The position numbers and the translations under genes are program-made. Below the pieces are notes generated by a model that saw only the letters and a list, made by a program, of their open reading frames with translations, was not told the DNA's origin and did no database searches. A DNA stretch of 9,821 nucleotides, taken from NCBI GenBank assembly GCA_003250455.1, contig QKGK01000068.1, forward strand, positions 1 through 9,821, given 5' to 3'. Every line of letters starts with the position of its first letter. The stretch's first letter is position 1. Positions 5,939-9,821 of this stretch are shown here, piece by piece. This stretch comes from Chloroflexota bacterium. Lineage in GTDB: Bacteria; Chloroflexota; Anaerolineae; Anaerolineales; UBA11579.

Positions 5939-6832
5939 TTACAGGACGCTAAATTCCGATTCTTTTGCCCGCATGGCGTTAAAAGATGCAATTGAGACTT
6001 CCAGCATCTCCAGGTCCGGCTCTGCGGTGGTGAGGTGCTGGAGCGCCAGGTTGGGTTTGATGATTGCCCGTACAAACGGCGAATCCAGGTGTTGTGCTGT
6101 CCAGCGGATGTACTCGTAAGAGACGCTCGCCAATACCGGAATCAGCAATATCCGGGTGAGGAAGCGCATCAGGATCGAGTCGATCGGCCCGATGAGGGTG
6201 AACAGGATTACAGAAAAGACCATCACCGTCAGCAGGAATGCTGTGCCGCAGCGGGGGTGCTCCAGCGAGTACCCGGCGACCACTTCCGGAGTCAGTTCGG
6301 CGTTATCTTCAAAAGCGTTGATCGTTTTGTGTTCTGCGCCGTGATAGCGGAATACGCGTTTGATGTCTTCCATCCGCCCGATCAGCAGGATGTAGGCGAT
6401 CAGGATCAGGATGCGAATGATGCCTTCCACCAGGTTGGTGACCCAGGCACTTTGCAGGTTGAGCCAATCGCCCAGGTAATGTCCGGCGGCGGCAGGCGCT
6501 AAAAAGAAGAGTACCACTGCAAAACCAAGCGATACTGCCATGGTGAGGTACAGTGCCGGGCCTTCAATTTGCTCGTCTTCATCTCCCTGCACATTGGCAG
6601 AGATGGTCAGAGCGCGCATCCCCAGGGCCATCGCGTCCCACAGCATCACCAGGCCGCGCAGGAAAGGGGTTTTGGCGGCTTTGCCCTGGTAAACCTGTCC
6701 GAGGTCTTCGGTATGGATCACAATTTCATCTTCAGGGCTGCGCATGGCGATCGCTACTGTGTGAGCGCCGCGCATCATCACCCCTTCGATTACGGCCTGA
6801 CCGCCGTAAGATGGTAATCGATTTTCAGTCAT
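5939..6832 (-). CDS. DUF1385 family integral membrane protein (YqhQ-like)
   Basis: A 297-residue membrane protein of the DUF1385/YqhQ family, which is widespread in Firmicutes and Chloroflexota and has no settled biochemical role. The family hallmarks are all present: GGQAVIEGVMMRG (10-22), YHGAEHKTINAFE (163-175) and HPRCGTAFLL (192-201), whose invariant His, Glu and Cys residues could form a metal or catalytic site. Hydrophobic segments lie at about 94-118, 134-152, 199-222 and 226-240. The ATG at 6832-6830 is 9 nt from the stop of the M20 peptidase gene; GGAGGG (6846-6851) overlaps the end of that gene, 13 nt from the ATG. The two genes therefore share a transcript. Length and motif order are normal for the family. 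Function is unassigned; a membrane-bound hydrolase or metal-dependent enzyme is only a guess from the conserved polar residues. Confidence 0.93.
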   Translation of the reverse strand: MTENRLPSYGGQAVIEGVMMRGAHTVAIAMRSPEDEIVIHTEDLGQVYQGKAAKTPFLRGLVMLWDAMALGMRALTISANVQGDEDEQIEGPALYLTMAVSLGFAVVLFFLAPAAAGHYLGDWLNLQSAWVTNLVEGIIRILILIAYILLIGRMEDIKRVFRYHGAEHKTINAFEDNAELTPEVVAGYSLEHPRCGTAFLLTVMVFSVILFTLIGPIDSILMRFLTRILLIPVLASVSYEYIRWTAQHLDSPFVRAIIKPNLALQHLTTAEPDLEMLEVSIASFNAMRAKESEFSVL

Positions 6833-6841
6833 AAGTTGGGG

Positions 6842-8218
6842 TTATCCCTCCAGGTTGTAAAAGAAATGGATTAGGGCATCGATGCCCTTGTACCAGGGAT
6901 CCAGAGTGAGCTTTTCGTTGGGAGCATGCAGGTTGTCATCCGGCAGGCCAAAACCTGTCAGGACAGACGGTGCTCCCAGGATGGTCTCGATCTGTGCAAC
7001 CACCGGTATACTTCCTCCGACCCGGTAATAAAGGGGCTTCTTACCCCAGACGGCTTCCATGCCTTTGGCCAGGGCTTTGACTGCATCTGAATCCAGGGGT
7101 GTAATGGAAGGCGGCCCACCTGCGTGTTTGACCACTTCCCAGGTGATCCCGCGGCGGGCATTCTCGGTCATATATTGTTTGAGCTGCTTTTCCACTTCAT
7201 TGGGGTGCTGGTTGGGCACCAGGCGCATGGAAACTTTAGCCATGGCTTTGGAGGGCAGCACGGTTTTGCTTCCTTCGCCGGTGAAACCGGAGAGGAAGCC
7301 GTTCACGTCCAGGGTGGGGCGTCCGCCAATCTGTTCTACTGGGGTGTACCCTTTTTCGCCGAACAGCTCGGGTGCGCCAGTCAGGTTGGTGTAATAATCC
7401 TCATCCATTCCCAGGCGGGAGAGCTCTTCACGCTCTTTATCGCTCAGTTCCACCACGTTGTCGTAAAAACCGGGCAGGGTGATGCGTCCGTTCGCGTCGT
7501 GCATGCCGGCGATCAGGCGGGCCAGTTCGTTGGCCGGGTTGAGCACCGCACCGCCGAACATACCGGAGTGCAGGTCGCCCATAGGACCCTGGACGCGGAT
7601 CTCGAAATAGGCCAGGCCGCGCAGAGAGTAGGGGATTGTAGGCTTGTCCGCACCGAGCATACCTGCATCCGGGTTGAGGCACAGGTCGCATTTGAGCAAG
7701 TCGGCGTTTTCAGCGATAAAGGCATCCAGGCTGGGTGAGCCAATCTCTTCTTCGCCTTCGATCATGAATTTAATGTTGACTGGCAGTTCGTCTGCCTGCA
7801 GGATCGCTTCTACAGAAAAGATCCCGGCCATGGTTTGGCCTTTCATGTCGGATGCGCCGCGGGCGTAGAGGTTGCCATCTTTCAGGGTGGGTTCAAAGGG
7901 GGGAGAGTTCCAAAGTTCCAGCGGGTCGGCTGGCTGTACGTCGTAATGGCCATATACCAGCACGGTCGGTGCGTCATCGCCGGCGTGCAGGTAGTCGCCG
8001 TATACCACCGGATGTCCGGCGGTGGGCATGATGGCGACATTTTCAATGCCGATGCTGGTAAGTTTGTTTGCTATAAACTCGGCGGTGGCCTGCATGGCAG
8101 GTTTTGCTTCTGGGTCAGTGGAAATGGAGGGGAGCTTGCAAAGCGCAATCAGTTGTTCCAAAAAGGCTTGTGGGTTTGTGTGCGCGTATTCTAGGGCTTT
8201 CTGTCTGGGTTCAGTCAT
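6842..8218 (-). CDS. M20-family metallo-dipeptidase
   Basis: A 458-residue cytoplasmic di-zinc peptidase of the M20 (ArgE/DapE/CPG2/carnosinase) family, expected to cleave dipeptides or short peptides. The catalytic signature is complete: GHYDVQP with His91 and Asp93, bridging Asp124 in ARGASDMKG, general base Glu157 and ligand Glu158 in EGEEEIGS, Asp184 in NPDAG, and His431 in LHAPNE. The dimerisation (lid) domain sits between, with GDLHSGMFGGAVLNPANEL around 214-232 carrying the substrate-binding His217. This long form with an inserted lid resembles bacterial dipeptidases and carnosinases more than DapE. There is no signal peptide. ATG 8218-8216 has AAGGA (8225-8229) 6 nt upstream and an extended -10 promoter at 8247-8255. 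First gene of an operon with the DUF1385 gene. Substrate specificity cannot be told from sequence. Confidence 0.93.
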   Translation of the reverse strand: MTEPRQKALEYAHTNPQAFLEQLIALCKLPSISTDPEAKPAMQATAEFIANKLTSIGIENVAIMPTAGHPVVYGDYLHAGDDAPTVLVYGHYDVQPADPLELWNSPPFEPTLKDGNLYARGASDMKGQTMAGIFSVEAILQADELPVNIKFMIEGEEEIGSPSLDAFIAENADLLKCDLCLNPDAGMLGADKPTIPYSLRGLAYFEIRVQGPMGDLHSGMFGGAVLNPANELARLIAGMHDANGRITLPGFYDNVVELSDKEREELSRLGMDEDYYTNLTGAPELFGEKGYTPVEQIGGRPTLDVNGFLSGFTGEGSKTVLPSKAMAKVSMRLVPNQHPNEVEKQLKQYMTENARRGITWEVVKHAGGPPSITPLDSDAVKALAKGMEAVWGKKPLYYRVGGSIPVVAQIETILGAPSVLTGFGLPDDNLHAPNEKLTLDPWYKGIDALIHFFYNLEG

Positions 8219-8246
8219 TTAACGTCCTTCCTGTTAGGTGACGCCA

Positions 8247-8255
8247 ATTATATCA
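8247..8255 (-). promoter_or_regulatory. Extended -10 promoter for the M20 peptidase operon
   Basis: On the minus strand TGATATAAT gives a perfect TATAAT (8247-8252) preceded by TGn. Transcription would start near 8240 with a leader of about 22 nt. The -35 area (8270-8275, CTAACC on the minus strand) is poor, as is common for extended -10 promoters. Confidence 0.65.
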
Positions 8256-8303
8256 ATCTTTTACTATCAGGTTAGCGAATTGCCCTTGAAGAAAACAATA
8301 ACA

Positions 8304-8319
8304 TGTGATAAAAATCACA
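8304..8319. promoter_or_regulatory. CRP/FNR- or Rex-like operator, site 1
   Basis: TGTGATAAAAATCACA is a perfect inverted repeat (6-4-6). It matches the CRP pattern TGTGA-N6-TCACA. Extended to 18 bp it also resembles the Rex pattern TTGTGAA-N4-TTCACAA. Its centre is 20 bp from that of site 2, about two helical turns, so both would face the same side of the DNA. Confidence 0.7.
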
Positions 8320-8323
8320 AGTT

Positions 8324-8339
8324 GGTGATAAATATCACA
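8324..8339. promoter_or_regulatory. CRP/FNR- or Rex-like operator, site 2
   Basis: GGTGATAAATATCACA has a perfect GTGAT-N4-ATCAC core with one mismatch at the outer pair. It is a near-copy of site 1 and lies about 46 bp before the predicted -10 box of the Fe-S operon. Confidence 0.68.
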
Positions 8340-8347
8340 ATCAATTC

Positions 8348-8361
8348 GGGACATTTGTCCC
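8348..8361. promoter_or_regulatory. Third palindrome upstream of the cNMP/Fe-S operon
   Basis: GGGACATTTGTCCC has perfect 6-bp arms around a 2-bp spacer and differs in sequence from sites 1 and 2. If transcription starts near 8397 its centre is at about -42.5, where class II activators of the CRP/FNR family usually bind. I do not recognise the motif as that of a named regulator. Confidence 0.5.
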
Positions 8362-8384
8362 TGATATGCATTTAAAACCAACTC

Positions 8385-8390
8385 GATAAT
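8385..8390 (+). promoter_or_regulatory. Candidate -10 box of the cNMP-domain/Fe-S operon
   Basis: GATAAT matches TATAAT at five of six bases. No good -35 box is found at 15-18 bp upstream, which fits a promoter that depends on an activator bound at the palindromes just upstream. The leader would be about 35 nt. Confidence 0.4.
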
Positions 8391-8417
8391 GTTTATGTGT
8401 GTACGGACACTGAGAAA

Positions 8418-8423
8418 AAGGAG
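8418..8423 (+). promoter_or_regulatory. Ribosome binding site deciding the cNMP-domain start
   Basis: AAGGAG lies 8 nt before GTG 8432. The in-frame GTG at 8423 overlaps this site and so cannot use it, which makes 8432 the likely start. Confidence 0.75.
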
Positions 8424-8431
8424 TGTGCAAG

Positions 8432-8920
8432 GTGAATAAAGTTGAACTGACAGAGGTTCTGCAAGCCATCCCGTGGTTTCAGGCGCTGTCCGACGATCAT
8501 TTTCAAAAAATTGCTGGCATCTCTGAAGTGGTTCTGCTTTCCCGGGACGAACTGCTGTTCAAACAGGGGGACCAGCAGAAAAATCTCTATATCCTGATCG
8601 AAGGCCGTGTGGGGGTAGAACTCTACAGCCCGATCCGCGGCGCTATCCGGGTGTTTACGGCTGAACCGATGGATGTGGTTGGATGGTCCAGCGCCACCCC
8701 TGTCGTCCGCCAGCGGACCGCCTCAGCGCGGGCGGTTTTGGACAGTCGCCTGATTGCGATCAATGCTGCCAAGCTCAACCAATATTGCGAGCAGGATCAC
8801 GAACTTGGGTATATCGTGATGCGCAGGCTTGCCAATGTAGCCGCGGCGCGTTTGATGATCTGCCGCTTGCAGCTGGTGGATTTGTTCGCCAACCCAATGG
8901 GAGATTGTGACAATGACTGA
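8432..8920 (+). CDS. Stand-alone cyclic-nucleotide-binding-domain protein without HTH
   Basis: A 162-residue protein made of one CRP-like cyclic-nucleotide-binding beta-barrel (about 14-115) and a helical tail (about 116-155). Barrel landmarks are IPWFQALSDDHFQKIA (13-28), LFKQGDQQKNLYILIEGRVGV (42-62) and a phosphate-binding-cassette-like stretch, VVGWSSATPVVRQRTASARA (82-101). Arg95-Thr96 match the cAMP-phosphate contacts of CRP (Arg82-Ser83), but the ribose-binding Glu of CRP is replaced by Trp85, so the ligand may not be cAMP. No helix-turn-helix follows, so it cannot act as a classical CRP/FNR regulator. GTG 8432 is chosen by its Shine-Dalgarno. The end overlaps the Fe-S protein gene by 8 nt, which implies coupled synthesis and perhaps a shared complex. 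Likely a sensory or regulatory subunit; this is inference from context. Confidence 0.88.
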   Translation: MNKVELTEVLQAIPWFQALSDDHFQKIAGISEVVLLSRDELLFKQGDQQKNLYILIEGRVGVELYSPIRGAIRVFTAEPMDVVGWSSATPVVRQRTASARAVLDSRLIAINAAKLNQYCEQDHELGYIVMRRLANVAAARLMICRLQLVDLFANPMGDCDND

Positions 8921-9821
8921 TCTCAGGCTTGATTTGAACAACGAAGTGGTGATCAAAAAAGCAGCGTTCAATCAGCTTCTGTTTTCCCTGCAAAAACTTG
9001 GCTTTGAAACCGTCGGCCCGCTGGTGAAGCACCAGGTTTTGCAGTACGGCCCTGTGAACAAGCTGGACGACCTCCCCAGGGGATATTCCAGCGTGCAGGA
9101 TGCCGGAAGTTACCGGCTGAAGAAAGGCGCGCACAACCGCTATTTTGACATTACCCCCGGCGCACAAACATGGAAAAAATATATCTACCCGCCGCGCAGC
9201 GAACTCTTCACGCTTCGCAAAGAGGAAGGCCGCTGGGAACGCATGGAGGGTGAACAGGCAGTCCCTAAGTACGCCCTGATCGGGGTACGGGCCTGTGAGT
9301 TGGCTGCCATCAATATGCTTGACCAGATCCTGCTGCGTGACGATTTCCAGGATGCAGATTACGCCGCCCGGCGCAGTAAAATGTTCATCCTGGCGGTGGA
9401 TTGCCTCTCCCCGGGCGATACCTGCTTTTGTGTTTCCATGGGGACCGGCCCCGAGGTGGGCGGCGGATACGACCTGAAGCTCACCGAACTGGAAGACAAT
9501 TTCCTGATCCGCATTGGCTCCGATATCGGGTTGGCCCTGATGCAGGAACTGACCTGGGAACCTGCCACAGCTTTTGTGCAGCAGGCTGCCCACCGCAGCC
9601 TGGATAAAGCTGTCCGCTCGATGGGCCGCCATATCCGGGAGGTTGAATCGGTCCCGGATGCCATTTTGAATAACCTGGAGCATGAATACTGGCTGGATGT
9701 GTCCGACCGCTGCATGAGCTGCGGCAACTGCACCTTTGTCTGCCCGACATGCTTCTGCTGGGATGCGGTGGATGAAGTCAGCGTGACCACCGAAGAAACC
9801 ACCCGCTCGCGTGTGTGGGAT
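8913..9821 (+). CDS. 4Fe-4S dicluster protein, sulfhydrogenase/group 3b hydrogenase beta-subunit-like (partial)
   Basis: 303 residues from ATG 8913 to the right edge, still open. It is an electron-transfer Fe-S protein resembling the beta subunit (HydB) of archaeal and bacterial sulfhydrogenase / NADP-linked group 3b [NiFe] hydrogenase; the related AsrA of anaerobic sulfite reductase is the main alternative. VRACELAAINMLDQIL (125-140) and CLSPGDTCFCVSMGTGPE (164-181) are family landmarks, with Cys128, 164, 171 and 173 as possible extra cluster ligands. RCMSCGNCTFVCPTCFC (266-282) holds a classic CxxCxxCxxxCP motif (Cys267, 270, 273, 277) plus Cys280 and Cys282. A second ferredoxin motif would be expected beyond the edge. 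GGGAG (8899-8903) lies 9 nt upstream of the ATG, and the gene overlaps the cNMP-domain gene by 8 nt. FAD/NAD-binding, small and large hydrogenase subunit genes are predicted to follow. Confidence 0.85.
   Translation, partial: MTDLRLDLNNEVVIKKAAFNQLLFSLQKLGFETVGPLVKHQVLQYGPVNKLDDLPRGYSSVQDAGSYRLKKGAHNRYFDITPGAQTWKKYIYPPRSELFTLRKEEGRWERMEGEQAVPKYALIGVRACELAAINMLDQILLRDDFQDADYAARRSKMFILAVDCLSPGDTCFCVSMGTGPEVGGGYDLKLTELEDNFLIRIGSDIGLALMQELTWEPATAFVQQAAHRSLDKAVRSMGRHIREVESVPDAILNNLEHEYWLDVSDRCMSCGNCTFVCPTCFCWDAVDEVSVTTEETTRSRVWD

Noticed and set aside
8423..8431. Start of the cNMP-domain protein at GTG 8423
   Set aside because: It overlaps the AAGGAG that serves the in-frame GTG at 8432 with ideal spacing.
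8219..8431. A small ORF or RNA gene in the 213-base gap before the cNMP-domain gene
   Set aside because: No start codon with a ribosome site and no stable long hairpin is seen; the gap is accounted for by the two promoters and three palindromes.
8775..9683. A 302-codon open frame on the minus strand opposite the cNMP-domain and Fe-S genes
   Set aside because: It spans the overlap of two well-supported plus-strand genes, has no recognisable motif or ribosome site, and is an antisense shadow.
1..9821. CRISPR array, insertion sequence, prophage or defence system
   Set aside because: No regularly spaced direct repeats, transposase or integrase motifs, terminal inverted repeats or nuclease/helicase genes were found; the genes are metabolic and envelope functions.

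Overview
The window reads as a bacterial chromosome segment, most likely from an anaerobic member of the Chloroflexota (class Anaerolineae). This placement is inferred from the gene types and moderate-to-high GC3 codon use, not from a marker gene. All ten protein genes are protein-coding loci of ordinary bacterial layout with Shine-Dalgarno sites, tight operons and hairpin terminators. I see no rRNA, tRNA, CRISPR array, insertion sequence or phage gene. No stretch longer than 300 bases lacks a gene; the longest gaps are 8219-8431 and 5775-5938, and both hold recognisable regulatory sequence.

Left block (1-1405, minus strand): a two-gene unit. It starts with a DapA/NanA-superfamily class I aldolase, which is broken as written by one missing base in a run of six G (1313-1318). 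Three bases later follows a LipM/LplA-type lipoyl-pathway transferase that runs off the left edge. Region 1406-1534 is a divergent promoter region. Back-to-back sigma70-like promoters share a perfect 18-bp palindrome, and the second promoter drives the plus-strand block.

Second block (1535-3135, plus strand): a neopullulanase/cyclomaltodextrinase-like GH13 enzyme without the usual N-terminal domain, followed 2 nt later by a 62-residue protein with a CxxC...CxxH metal-site pattern. A symmetric hairpin (3160-3193) ends this block and also serves the convergent genes on the other strand.

Third block (3211-5774, minus strand): two probable envelope lipoproteins, a phosphodiester-glycosidase (NAGPA/DUF2233) protein and then a TolB/WD40-like propeller protein, separated by an 11-bp perfect hairpin. 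Fourth block (5939-8218, minus strand): an M20-family dipeptidase and a DUF1385/YqhQ membrane protein 9 nt apart, ended by a strong terminator.

Right block (8432 to the edge, plus strand): a cyclic-nucleotide-binding-domain protein lacking a DNA-binding domain overlaps by 8 nt the start of a cysteine-rich Fe-S protein that resembles the beta (electron-transfer) subunit of sulfhydrogenase / group 3b [NiFe] hydrogenase. Three palindromes, two of them near-identical TGTGAT-N4-ATCACA sites 20 bp apart, lie just upstream and suggest CRP/FNR- or Rex-type redox control. This is the most interesting part of the window. The rest of the presumed redox complex would lie beyond the right edge.
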